Shown: positions 1 to 6,866 of the stretch, piece by piece
Layout: the number at the start of each line of letters is the position of its first letter
Position numbering within the stretch: position 1 is the first letter of the stretch
Assembly (NCBI GenBank): GCA_023263235.1
Contig: JALQXE010000080.1
Location: forward strand, 1 to 8,611
Source of the DNA: Sediminibacterium sp.
Lineage (GTDB): Bacteria; Bacteroidota; Bacteroidia; Chitinophagales; Chitinophagaceae
Length of the DNA: 8,611 nucleotides
Reading direction: 5' to 3'
Notes under the pieces: model-generated
Database searches by the model: none
What the model was told of the DNA's origin: nothing
Seen by the model: only the letters and a program-made list of their open reading frames with translations
Program-made: the position numbers and the translations under genes

Positions 1-183
1 GATTATTTCATTAAATACTTTTTCGGGTTGCATGCTAAAACCTGTTGTAAACATTTCGGGCAATACAATAATTTCAGTGGGCTGTTGAATGGAATTGATT
101 TTTTCCGAAAACATGGAAAGGTTGGATTCTTTGTCCTCCCAAAAAAGGTTGCTTTGAATCAATGTAAACTGTAATGATGACAC
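1..183 (-). CDS. YafV-type omega-amidase / carbon-nitrogen hydrolase, N-terminal part (cut by window edge)
   Basis: The minus strand read from 183 gives 61 residues that run off the left edge, so the C-terminal three quarters are not visible. The protein opens with SSLQFTLIQSNLFWEDK and contains VLPEMFTTGFSM at about residues 42-53. This is the nitrilase-superfamily block around the catalytic glutamate (E44), in the form seen in YafV/omega-amidases, which hydrolyse alpha-ketoglutaramate or alpha-ketosuccinamate in metabolite repair. The catalytic Lys and Cys would lie beyond the window. The start is GTG: in this frame an upstream TAA lies at about 199-201 and no ATG intervenes. The gene follows recX on the same strand after 42 bases with no terminator, so the two are probably co-transcribed. 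Family is fairly sure; substrate is inferred from the resemblance to YafV. Confidence 0.8.
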   Translation of the reverse strand, partial: MSSLQFTLIQSNLFWEDKESNLSMFSEKINSIQQPTEIIVLPEMFTTGFSMQPEKVFNEII

Positions 184-225
184 GGCAGTTGATTTACTTT
201 ACCAATTAAAGATACATTAAACTCA

Positions 226-705
226 TTAAGATCCGGGCTTGTTTAGCCTTTGAACAATGGGCTGAATTAAGGCGGGCTCAAAACCTCTTTGATGTAAAAA
301 GGCCTGGGTTTTCGCCATTCTAGCCAGTCCGCGTTCCCCTTTGAGCGATTTCCATTTTTTAGCAGCTAAATCTTCGAGCTTGGCCATATAATCGGCCTCG
401 TCAATCGATTTTAACGCCATTTTGATATTAAAAGCACTCACTTTTTTTTGATAAAGTGCATGATTAATTTTTAATTTCCCCCAACCCTTAATTCTAAAAT
501 GTCCACCCGCAAAGGAAGTGGCAAAACGCTCTTCATTTAAAAAGTTTTCGGCAATTAAGTCCGATAAAATTTCTTCCACTTCGGGCTTGGTCATTCCTAG
601 TTCATAAAGCTTATCCCTTACCTCTTGTTGTGCCCTTTCTTGATAAGCACAAAAATGACGAATACTTAGTATGGCTTGTTCTTTTCCGACTCTATTTTTT
701 TTCAT
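226..705 (-). CDS. recX: Regulatory protein RecX
   Basis: A 159-residue protein of the RecX family, small helical proteins that bind RecA filaments and modulate their growth and their recombinase and coprotease activity in the cytoplasm. Family features visible are the N-terminal repeat CAYQERAQQEVRDKLYELG (residues 19-37), followed by the classic FLNEERFATSFAGGHFRIKG stretch (55-74) and a basic KLKINHALYQKK segment (77-88). These match the R-x-S-x-x-E-[LV]-x-x-KL and F-[LIV]-[DN]-[DE]-x-[RK]-[FY]-A patterns of the family. Length is normal. ATG at 705 is used; TAA at 226-228 stops it. No recA is adjacent; the gene is divergent from dnaN and upstream of the yafV-like gene on the same strand. 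The C-terminal third (GERGLARMAKTQAFLHQRGF) fits the third RecX repeat. I am confident of the family; RecA interaction is known for the family, not shown here. Confidence 0.92.
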   Translation of the reverse strand: MKKNRVGKEQAILSIRHFCAYQERAQQEVRDKLYELGMTKPEVEEILSDLIAENFLNEERFATSFAGGHFRIKGWGKLKINHALYQKKVSAFNIKMALKSIDEADYMAKLEDLAAKKWKSLKGERGLARMAKTQAFLHQRGFEPALIQPIVQRLNKPGS

Positions 706-756
706 CTATGTCAATAAGTAGTGCTAAAATAGCTTTTTAATCTTAACATTTTACAT

Positions 757-764
757 TAGGTTTG
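757..764 (+). promoter_or_regulatory. Bacteroidota-type -7 promoter element for dnaN
   Basis: TAGGTTTG is an exact match to the TAnnTTTG -7 element used by the primary sigma factor of Bacteroidota. It lies about 50 bases before the dnaN ATG, which would give a leader of roughly 45 bases. I see no clear TTG -33 partner 17-23 bases upstream, only a T run near 734-738, so the call rests on the -7 box and its position in a divergent intergenic region. Confidence 0.5.
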
Positions 765-814
765 CTCTAGTTAAAATAACTGAAAATTTACAAAAGCCAA
801 ACAACAAAAATTCT

Positions 815-1930
815 ATGAAATTTATTGTTTCTTCCTCCTCTCTCTTAAAACACCTTCAACAAATTTCTGGTGTTATTAATACCAATACTGTATTACCCAT
901 TTTAGAAGATTTTTTATTTGAAATAGAAGATAAAAAATTAAATATTGTTGCAACCGATTTAGAAACGGTTATGCGTGTTCAAATGGAAGTGGAGAGCAAG
1001 GCGAATGGCCGTGTTTGTATTCCAGCAAAAATTTTAATTGATTCTTTAAAAAATATCGCTGACCAACCACTCACATTTAACATTGATAAAAATTACGCAG
1101 TAGAAATTACCAGCGACAATGGTAAATACAAGGTGATGGGCGAGAATCCAGATAATTTTCCAAAAGAGCCTACAGCCGATGATACATCTGGCTTTAAGAT
1201 GACGAGCACTGGTCTTTTAACAGCCATCAATAAAACCTTATTTGCAGTAAGTGGTGATGATTTGCGTCCTGCAATGACTGGCGTGTTTTTTGAATTGTCA
1301 AAAGACAGCGTTCAATTTGTTGCAACCGATGCACACCGCTTAGTACGCTATAAAAGAACCGATGCAAAAGCAACACAAAATGCAAGTTTCATTGTTCCTA
1401 AAAAGCCATTGAACTTATTAAAGAATGCTTTGCCCGACAACGACGATCCTATTACTATAAGTTATAATAACAATCACCTTTTTGTTGATCATGGGTCAAC
1501 ACAATTAATTTGTAGATTGATTGATGCGCGTTTCCCCGATTATAAAGTAGTAATCCCTTCCGATAATCCTTATCGCTTAACAGTGAATAAGCATGATTTT
1601 CAAAATGCATTACGCCGCGTAAATGTATTTAGTAATAAGAGCACGAACCAGGTGGCTTTAAATATTACTGGCAATGAATTACAAATGGCTGCACAGGATA
1701 TTGACTTTAGCTTTGAAGGAAACGAGCGTATGAGTTGTGAATACCAAGGAGAGGATATTCAAATTGCATTTAATGCAAAATTTTTAATTGAAATGTTGAA
1801 TGCCGCAGACACTGATGATGTATATTTAGAATTATCAACTCCAAGCAAAGCGGGTTTAATTAAACCATCAGAGCAGGCGCCAGGTGAAGATCTTTTAATG
1901 CTAGTAATGCCATTAATGTTAAACAGTTAA
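815..1930 (+). CDS. dnaN: DNA polymerase III sliding clamp (beta subunit)
   Basis: A 371-residue protein of typical length for the beta clamp, the ring-shaped homodimer that encircles DNA and tethers replicative and repair polymerases. Hallmarks visible: LPILEDFLFE (27-36) and VATDLE (45-50) in domain 1; RPAMTGVFFE (151-160) and VATDAHRL (169-176) in domain 2; DARFPDYKVVIP (237-248) in domain 2/3; FNAKFLIEML (319-328) and the C-terminal LMLVMPL (361-367). The T-D-A-H-R-L segment and the VMP tail form the pocket that binds clamp-binding peptides, so partner binding should be intact. The C-terminus runs a few residues past the usual end (MLNS). ATG at 815 has no Shine-Dalgarno sequence but an A-rich leader. 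No dnaA or recF neighbour is present, so this is not a classic dnaA-dnaN origin locus. The gene appears monocistronic, with a promoter upstream and a terminator directly after it. Confidence 0.97.
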   Translation: MKFIVSSSSLLKHLQQISGVINTNTVLPILEDFLFEIEDKKLNIVATDLETVMRVQMEVESKANGRVCIPAKILIDSLKNIADQPLTFNIDKNYAVEITSDNGKYKVMGENPDNFPKEPTADDTSGFKMTSTGLLTAINKTLFAVSGDDLRPAMTGVFFELSKDSVQFVATDAHRLVRYKRTDAKATQNASFIVPKKPLNLLKNALPDNDDPITISYNNNHLFVDHGSTQLICRLIDARFPDYKVVIPSDNPYRLTVNKHDFQNALRRVNVFSNKSTNQVALNITGNELQMAAQDIDFSFEGNERMSCEYQGEDIQIAFNAKFLIEMLNAADTDDVYLELSTPSKAGLIKPSEQAPGEDLLMLVMPLMLNS

Positions 1931-1976
1931 TTGGCCTCAAAATTATAAGTGTAATCCGTACCTATAAAAACAACCG

Positions 1977-2011
1977 AAACCCGATTTCTACATAAGAACA
2001 TCGGGTTTTTT
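1977..2011 (+). terminator. Rho-independent terminator after dnaN
   Basis: AAACCCGAT (1977-1985) pairs perfectly with ATCGGGTTT (2000-2008). An inner TTCT/AGAA stem (1986-1989 with 1995-1998) extends the hairpin around an ACATA loop, leaving C1999 bulged. A run of six T (2006-2011) overlaps the end of the 3' arm. It lies 47 bases after the dnaN stop and isolates dnaN from the next unit. Confidence 0.88.
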
Positions 2012-2014
2012 ATT

Positions 2015-2022
2015 TACATTTA
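2015..2022 (+). promoter_or_regulatory. Possible -7 element for the hydroxylase-kdsB unit
   Basis: TACATTTA matches TAnnTTTG except for the last base and lies between the dnaN terminator and the ATG at 2041. It would give a leader of only about 12 bases, and its -33 region would fall inside the terminator hairpin, where no TTG is seen. A promoter is expected here because transcription from dnaN should stop at 2011, but the exact site is weakly supported. Confidence 0.25.
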
Positions 2023-2040
2023 TGTACTAAAAACAAAAGC

Positions 2041-2862
2041 ATGCTTGAAACCATTCAAAATTATTTTTCAACCATTCCAAGTCTTCACCGTGCCCTATTG
2101 TTGGCGGGGGGAATTACCTTTTTTTGGTTGGTGGAAATTGCACTGCCGCTTTTTAATTTTAAGTATAGCAAATTTAAACATGCTGGGATTAATTTATTTT
2201 TCACCTTCACCACCATAGTTATCAATTTTGGATTTGCGCTTATTATGGTAAAGGCAAGCGATTGGACGGTGGCAGAAAATTTTGGATTGCTTCATTTGGT
2301 TCAACTTTCTCCTTGGGTTGAAGCGATAGCCGGCTTGTTGTTGTTGGATTTTATAGGCGCTTATTTGGTGCACATGATAGAGCATAAAGTAAAATTTTTG
2401 TGGAAATTTCATATGGTACATCATGCGGATACGCATGTTGATACTACAACGGGCAATAGACATCATCCAGGAGAGTCGGTGGTTAGGGCTGTGTTTGCTA
2501 TACTTGCGGTATTCATTTTAGGAACTCCTATGTGGATGGTGATGTTGTATCAAAGCCTAAGCGTAGTGCTAACACAATTTAATCATGCGAATATTCGTAT
2601 TCCAAAATGGTTTGATAAAACATTTGGATACATTATCGTATCCCCAAATATGCATAGAGTACACCATCATATTACGCGCCCACAAACAGATAGCAATTAT
2701 GGAAATATTTTTTCATTTTGGGATCGTCTTTTGGGAACATATAATGATACGCCCATGGAACAAATAGTTTATGGATTAGATGTGTTGGATAATTCAAAAG
2801 ACGAATCATTGGCCTATCAATTAAAAGCGCCATTTGATAAAACAATCAAATCAGATTATTAA
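2041..2862 (+). CDS. Membrane fatty acid hydroxylase / sterol desaturase family protein
   Basis: A 273-residue integral membrane protein of the fatty acid hydroxylase superfamily, di-iron enzymes that use O2 to hydroxylate or desaturate lipids. The histidine clusters are all present: HMIEH (111-115, HxxxH), HMVHH (124-128, HxxHH), a GNRHHPGE block (138-145), NHANI (181-185) and HRVHHH (205-210, HxxHH). Likely membrane segments lie near 16-37, 48-70, 94-112 and 148-170, and the cytosolic face carries the His boxes. The C-terminal [16 protein letters not shown] (219-234) is typical of the family. ATG at 2041 is the first codon after the terminator region. The stop is separated by only two bases from kdsB, so translation is probably coupled. 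The substrate cannot be read from sequence: candidates are acyl chains of lipid A or another membrane lipid, or a carotenoid or other isoprenoid. Linkage to kdsB favours an envelope lipid, by inference. Confidence 0.88.
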   Translation: MLETIQNYFSTIPSLHRALLLAGGITFFWLVEIALPLFNFKYSKFKHAGINLFFTFTTIVINFGFALIMVKASDWTVAENFGLLHLVQLSPWVEAIAGLLLLDFIGAYLVHMIEHKVKFLWKFHMVHHADTHVDTTTGNRHHPGESVVRAVFAILAVFILGTPMWMVMLYQSLSVVLTQFNHANIRIPKWFDKTFGYIIVSPNMHRVHHHITRPQTDSNYGNIFSFWDRLLGTYNDTPMEQIVYGLDVLDNSKDESLAYQLKAPFDKTIKSDY

Positions 2863-2864
2863 GT

Positions 2865-3587
2865 ATGAGTAAAATTGGTGCATTTATTCCTGCACGTTAT
2901 GCCGCTACAAGATTTCCTGCCAAGCTAATGCAAATGTTGGGCGATAAAACGGTGATAAGACATACCTATGACAACACATTGGCTACAGGATTATTTGATG
3001 AAGTGTATGTAGTAACAGATAGTGAGATAATTTTTAATGAAATTGTGCAGCATGGAGGTAAAGCCATAATGAGCAAACGCTCACACGAAAGTGGTTCCGA
3101 TAGAATTGCGGAAGCGATAGTTGATTTAGATATTGATATAGTAGTGAATGTTCAGGGTGATGAGCCTTTTGTAAAAAAAGAACCGCTACAAAAAGTAATT
3201 GATGTTTTTTCGGATGAAAGTGTGCAGGTTTCCTCTTTAATGCAGGTATTAACCAGTAGCGAACTCATACAAGATCCTAATTATGTAAAAGTTGCTGTGG
3301 ACATTAACAACAATGCTTTGTTTTTTTCGCGCAGCGTAATTCCTTATCCAAGAGATAAAGGGGCCGCTACCAAATATTATGAACATATTGGTGTGTACGC
3401 ATTTAAAAAACAAGCCTTGCTCAATTTTACGAATTGGTCCATGTCACCCCTAGAATCGGCAGAAAAAATTGAATGCCTTCGTTATTTAGAAAATGGTGTT
3501 CCCATTCGCATGGTGGTTACCGAATACATGGGGATAGAAATTGATACCCCCGAAGATTTAATAAAAGCCGCCGCTTTATTAAAATAA
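2865..3587 (+). CDS. kdsB: 3-deoxy-manno-octulosonate cytidylyltransferase (CMP-Kdo synthetase); may act on 8-amino-Kdo
   Basis: A 240-residue cytosolic nucleotidyltransferase that couples Kdo, or in some bacteria 8-amino-Kdo, to CMP from CTP, forming the donor for the Kdo transferase acting on lipid A. Motifs in order: [14 protein letters not shown] (8-21), the CTP-binding loop; [14 protein letters not shown] (71-84); NVQGDEP (95-101), with the metal-binding Asp; DPNYVKV (137-143); [12 protein letters not shown] (153-164); YEHIGVYAF (172-180); a [17 protein letters not shown] block (195-211, canonical LExLEQLRxLExG); and [10 protein letters not shown] (223-232). Length is normal. The start lies two bases after the hydroxylase stop. 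The linked kdnB-like gene downstream suggests that the substrate may be Kdo8N, as for the Shewanella enzyme. A CMP-activating enzyme for another 3-deoxy sugar acid is possible but less likely given the full set of KdsB motifs. Confidence 0.93.
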   Translation: MSKIGAFIPARYAATRFPAKLMQMLGDKTVIRHTYDNTLATGLFDEVYVVTDSEIIFNEIVQHGGKAIMSKRSHESGSDRIAEAIVDLDIDIVVNVQGDEPFVKKEPLQKVIDVFSDESVQVSSLMQVLTSSELIQDPNYVKVAVDINNNALFFSRSVIPYPRDKGAATKYYEHIGVYAFKKQALLNFTNWSMSPLESAEKIECLRYLENGVPIRMVVTEYMGIEIDTPEDLIKAAALLK

Positions 3588-3640
3588 ACACCTAGTATAT
3601 AAAAAACTATCCCTAATTAATAATTGCAAAAACAAATTTA

Positions 3641-4987
3641 ATGAACAAAGGAAAATTATTTCAATCCACTGTTGTAGCTGCATTAGCGGGTTTTATATTT
3701 GGTTTTGATATGGTGGTAATATCTGGTGCGGATAAACCCATTCAAACACTATGGAACACAACACCACTTTTTCATGGCTTCTTTATTATGTCCATGGCAT
3801 TATGGGGAACCGTGATTGGTTCTGTTTTTGCGGGAGCCCCTACCGAAAAGTATGGTCGCAAGAAAGTATTAATTTGGTTGGGTGTTATGTTTATTGCATC
3901 AGCAATTGGTTCTGCATTGGCACAAGATCCTTATACATTTTCTTTCTTTAGATTAATTGGAGGCATTGCCATTGGTATTTCCTCGGTGGCGGCACCCACC
4001 TATATTTCTGAAATCTCAAATAAAAATAATAGAGGCAAGCTAGTAGGTATGTATCAGTTTAATATTGTATTTGGAATTTTAATTGCTTATTTATCAAATT
4101 ATTTTTTAGCCGGCTTTGGAGGTGATAATGATTGGAGATGGATGTTGGCCGTATTGTTGATTCCATCGGTTATATACACTTTAATGACATTGGGTTTACC
4201 CGAAAGTCCAAGATGGTTATTATCTGTTAAAAATGATGAAGCAGCAGCAAGAAATACGTTATTACAAATAGGTGTAGAAAATATTAACGAAACCATTCAA
4301 GAGATAAACACCTCTAACGAACAAGAAAAAGCACACGGCGCTGTTGCGCTTTTTACCAAACAACATACCAAAATTATTTCTATCGCCTTTTTTGTAGCTT
4401 TTTTTAATCAAGCATCTGGTATTAATTTTCTTTTATATTATGCCCCTAGAATTTTAGAAGAGGCTGGTTTTCCAAAAGACAATTCTTTATTAAGTTCTAT
4501 TTCATTAGGCATGATGAATTTGGTTTTTACTTTTGTGGGTTTGTGGCTGATAGATCGCATTGGTCGCAAAACCCTATTAATTATAGGTTCTTTCGGATAC
4601 ATCATTAGTTTATCAATGGTGGCCTACGGATTTGTAGCCGGAGGCGCACCCGCATTTATGCTTTCTTTTTTATTGTTATTTATTGCATCACATGCCATTG
4701 GCCAGGGTGCAGTAATTTGGGTACTGATATCAGAAATTTTTCCAACACCCATTAGAGCAAAAGGCCAAGCATTTGGCGCGAGTATCCATTGGATATTTGC
4801 AGCGTTCATTACGCTTATTACACCCGTGTTTTTAGACAAGGACAATGGAATTTTTAAAGAAAATCCTTGGCCGATATTTGTATTTTTTGCGGTGATGATG
4901 GCTTTACAATTAGTTTGGATATTGACAAAAGTGCCTGAAACAAAAGGCGTATCTTTGGAGGACCTACAAAAGAAATTAGTACAATAA
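3641..4987 (+). CDS. MFS transporter, sugar porter family
   Basis: A 448-residue, 12-helix major facilitator of the sugar porter family (XylE/GLUT type), normally a sugar-proton symporter or facilitator in the inner membrane. Signature positions: GFIFGFDMVVISGA (17-30) in helix 1; the EKYGRKK loop (69-75); PTYISEIS (119-126); RG (131-132); WRWM (165-168); PESPRWL (187-193) before the central loop; NQASGINFLLYYAPRI (256-271) in helix 7; DRIGRKT (305-311); the EIFPTPIRAKG loop (365-375); and PETKG (432-436) near the end. The pair that is usually QQ in helix 7 is N256-Q257, and the helix 10 region reads GQGAVIWV instead of the common GPxxW, so the ligand is probably not a standard hexose or xylose. 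It starts 53 bases after kdsB and ends 9 bases before the kdnB-like gene, implying co-expression. Substrate unknown. Confidence 0.9.
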   Translation: MNKGKLFQSTVVAALAGFIFGFDMVVISGADKPIQTLWNTTPLFHGFFIMSMALWGTVIGSVFAGAPTEKYGRKKVLIWLGVMFIASAIGSALAQDPYTFSFFRLIGGIAIGISSVAAPTYISEISNKNNRGKLVGMYQFNIVFGILIAYLSNYFLAGFGGDNDWRWMLAVLLIPSVIYTLMTLGLPESPRWLLSVKNDEAAARNTLLQIGVENINETIQEINTSNEQEKAHGAVALFTKQHTKIISIAFFVAFFNQASGINFLLYYAPRILEEAGFPKDNSLLSSISLGMMNLVFTFVGLWLIDRIGRKTLLIIGSFGYIISLSMVAYGFVAGGAPAFMLSFLLLFIASHAIGQGAVIWVLISEIFPTPIRAKGQAFGASIHWIFAAFITLITPVFLDKDNGIFKENPWPIFVFFAVMMALQLVWILTKVPETKGVSLEDLQKKLVQ

Positions 4988-4996
4988 ATTTATTTT

Positions 4997-6070
4997 ATGC
5001 AGTTCCGCAATTTTAAAATGGTCGACTATGTGGTATATGGTCGCGGTGCGTTCAATCAGTTAGATGAAATATTAGCGCCTCGTCGTAAAGGCGACTTTCC
5101 AATGATATTTTTCTTGGATCATTTTTTCGTGGGGAAGCCATTGGCATCAAGAATTCCATTAAGAGGAAAAGATAAGATAGTGTATGTTGATGTTACACAC
5201 GAACCCAAAACAACACAGGTGGATGCTATAGCTGCATCGTTAAAAGCAGAATTTGGTGAAGTAAGTGGTATTATTGGAATTGGTGGGGGTTCGGCCATGG
5301 ATTTAGCAAAAGCGGTTTCTTTAATGATGACCAATCCAGGCTCTTCTGCAGACTATCAAGGATGGGACTTGGTGAAACAAGCCGGTGTTTACAAAGTAGG
5401 AATTCCCACTTTGAGTGGAACAGGAGCTGAAGTGAGCCGCACAACCGTGTTAACGGGTCCGGTGCGCAAGTTGGGTATGAACTCCGACTTCACACCATTT
5501 GATCAAATTGTATTGGACCCTGAATTAACACAGAACGCACCAGCGAATCAACGTTTTTATACCGGTATGGATTGTTATATTCATTGCATTGAAAGCCTAG
5601 AGGGTACTTTTTTAAATGAGTTCAGTAAAAGTTATGGCGAAAAAGCACTGGAACTATGTCGTAAAGTATTTGTAGAAAAAGACAAATGGGATGACGAGTG
5701 TGATGATCAATTAATGATGGCTTCTTATGCTGGTGGTATGAGTATTGCTTACAGCCAAGTGGGTGTAGCGCATGCGGTAAGTTATGGCTTAAGCTTTTTA
5801 TTGGGCACCAAACACGGAATCGGAAATTGTATTGTAATGAATCATTTGGAAGAATATTATCCAGCAGGTGTGAAAGAATTTAAATACATGGTAGAGAAAA
5901 ACAATATTGACATACCTACTGGAATTTGTGCAAACTTAACCGAAGATCAATTTGATGCAATGATTAATGTATCCTTGGGAATGAAACCTTTATGGGAAAA
6001 TGCATTAGGAAAGGATTGGGAAAAAATAATGACCAGAGACAAGCTGAGAGCGCTTTACGGAAAGCTGTAA
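4997..6070 (+). CDS. kdnB: KdnB-like 3-deoxy-manno-octulosonate 8-oxidase (iron-type alcohol dehydrogenase family)
   Basis: A 357-residue group III (iron-containing) alcohol dehydrogenase. It most resembles KdnB, which uses NAD to oxidise the C8 hydroxyl of Kdo to an aldehyde; the PLP enzyme KdnA then aminates it to 8-amino-Kdo (Kdo8N). Visible features: the N-terminal VVYGRGAFNQLDEIL block (12-26), the dinucleotide-binding IGIGGGSAMDLAKA (93-106), PTLSGTGAEVSRT (137-149), and metal ligands D192, H196 (GMDCYIHCIE), H259 (VAHAVSYG) and H273 (TKHGIGN). Long runs such as NPGSSADYQGWDLVKQAG, PLWENALGKDW and TRDKLRALYGKL are as I recall them in Shewanella KdnB. Length is normal for the family. Only nine bases separate it from the MFS stop, and a terminator follows. 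Linkage to kdsB supports the assignment. KdnA is not in the window. Another alcohol dehydrogenase specificity is the main alternative. Confidence 0.82.
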   Translation: MQFRNFKMVDYVVYGRGAFNQLDEILAPRRKGDFPMIFFLDHFFVGKPLASRIPLRGKDKIVYVDVTHEPKTTQVDAIAASLKAEFGEVSGIIGIGGGSAMDLAKAVSLMMTNPGSSADYQGWDLVKQAGVYKVGIPTLSGTGAEVSRTTVLTGPVRKLGMNSDFTPFDQIVLDPELTQNAPANQRFYTGMDCYIHCIESLEGTFLNEFSKSYGEKALELCRKVFVEKDKWDDECDDQLMMASYAGGMSIAYSQVGVAHAVSYGLSFLLGTKHGIGNCIVMNHLEEYYPAGVKEFKYMVEKNNIDIPTGICANLTEDQFDAMINVSLGMKPLWENALGKDWEKIMTRDKLRALYGKL

Positions 6071-6110
6071 GCTTTTCGAAATACTTTCTTTGTACGGAAA
6101 ATTATAAATA

Positions 6111-6141
6111 AAAAAGCCTCACAATTCGTGAGGCCTTTTTT
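6111..6141. terminator. Bidirectional rho-independent terminator between kdnB and nfu
   Basis: GCCTCAC (6116-6122) pairs perfectly with GTGAGGC (6128-6134) around an AATTC loop. A five-A run precedes the stem, and a six-T run (6136-6141) follows it after one C. The plus-strand reading ends in T6 and the minus-strand reading ends in T5, so the element can end transcription of kdnB (stop at 6070) and of nfu (stop at 6165), which converge here. Confidence 0.88.
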
Positions 6142-6164
6142 GTATTTCTATCCCATCTTAAATC

Positions 6165-6764
6165 TTACTCTGCTTCTGCTACTACTTCTTTTACTTCAGG
6201 TATCATACGCTTCATCATTCCTTCAATACCCGCTTTTAAGGTAACCATACTTGAAGGACAACCGCTACAAGATCCTTGTAACATCAAGTTTACAATACCG
6301 TCGTTATAACTTTTAAATTGAATCGCACCGCCGTCCATTTCAACTGCAGGCTTAACATAGTTCTCTAATAATTCTTTTACACGCTTTACCACATCATCAT
6401 CATCTGCGTGTACCGTGTTAGTGGCCTCTTGTTTCATCTTGGCAACCTCTTCTTCATTTACTACCACACCGCCATTCTCTAAATACTCTTTCAAGAAAGT
6501 TTTGATGGTAGGAATTACATCCTGCCAATCTTCTGTTTCAGCACTCTTTGTAAGGGTGATAAAATTGCTAGCAATGAAAACACTTTTAATAAAAGGAAAA
6601 CTGAACAATTCTTTTGCTAAAGGAGAGGGACCGGCAAGACTTTCTTCTGCAACATCAATGCTTTTTCCTGGATACAACAATTTGTTCGCAACAAATTTCA
6701 TTGTTTCTGGGTTGGGAGTCATCTCCGTATAAATGCTCACAATGGTATTTCCTGTAGTAATCAT
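6165..6764 (-). CDS. nfu: Nfu-type iron-sulfur cluster scaffold/carrier (Nfu N domain plus NifU C-terminal domain)
   Basis: A 199-residue cytosolic protein with an Nfu_N domain at about 9-95, including TEMTPNPETMKF (13-24) and SFPFIKSVFIASNFITLTK (55-73). A charged linker (about 100-123) leads to a NifU-like C-terminal domain (about 124-195) with EMDGGAIQF (142-150) and GSCSGCPSS (164-172). C166 and C169 form the CxxC that holds a [4Fe-4S] cluster at the dimer interface and delivers it to client enzymes. The frame stays open to an ATG at 6803, but I choose ATG at 6764. A -7 promoter match lies at 6791-6798, inside the longer version, and the extra residues (MIIFVNRNNKHYF) do not look like the family N-terminus. 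It lies downstream of the helicase gene on the same strand (102-base gap) and converges on the kdnB unit. Confidence 0.92.
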   Translation of the reverse strand: MITTGNTIVSIYTEMTPNPETMKFVANKLLYPGKSIDVAEESLAGPSPLAKELFSFPFIKSVFIASNFITLTKSAETEDWQDVIPTIKTFLKEYLENGGVVVNEEEVAKMKQEATNTVHADDDDVVKRVKELLENYVKPAVEMDGGAIQFKSYNDGIVNLMLQGSCSGCPSSMVTLKAGIEGMMKRMIPEVKEVVAEAE

Positions 6765-6790
6765 AAAATAGTGTTTATTGTTCCTGTTTA

Positions 6791-6798
6791 CAAAAATA
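6791..6798 (-). promoter_or_regulatory. Bacteroidota-type -7 promoter element for nfu
   Basis: On the minus strand this reads TATTTTTG, an exact TAnnTTTG match, with about 26 bases between it and the ATG at 6764. No clear -33 TTG is seen 17-23 bases upstream. It suggests that nfu can be transcribed separately from the helicase gene, and it favours the ATG at 6764 over the one at 6803. In AT-rich DNA such a box can also arise by chance. Confidence 0.42.
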
Positions 6799-6866
6799 AT
6801 CAAAATAGCAGCGCAGGCCTCTTGGCCCCATCTAAGTTCTTATTATTTTACCGATATCGAAAAACG

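Noticed and set aside
723..733. Small inverted repeat (GCTA-AAA-TAGC) and a one-mismatch -7 box (TATTTTAG, minus strand, 724-731) upstream of recX
   Set aside because: Arms of only four bases and one mismatch in AT-rich DNA are expected by chance. A recX promoter must be near here, but I cannot place it.
706..814. Replication origin next to dnaN
   Set aside because: No cluster of DnaA boxes (TTATCCACA-like) is seen and no dnaA or other origin-linked gene is present.
2194..2466. Minus-strand frame of 90 codons inside the hydroxylase gene
   Set aside because: It lies wholly within a gene with a full set of histidine motifs on the other strand; its product has no recognisable pattern.
3588..3640. 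Possible separate promoter before the MFS gene
   Set aside because: The 53-base gap has neither a TAnnTTTG match nor a hairpin, so read-through from kdsB is the simpler view.
6811..6835. GC-rich GGCC-AAGA-GGCC inverted repeat between the helicase gene and nfu
   Set aside because: Only 4-5 pairs and no T run directly after it on the minus strand; too weak to call a terminator.
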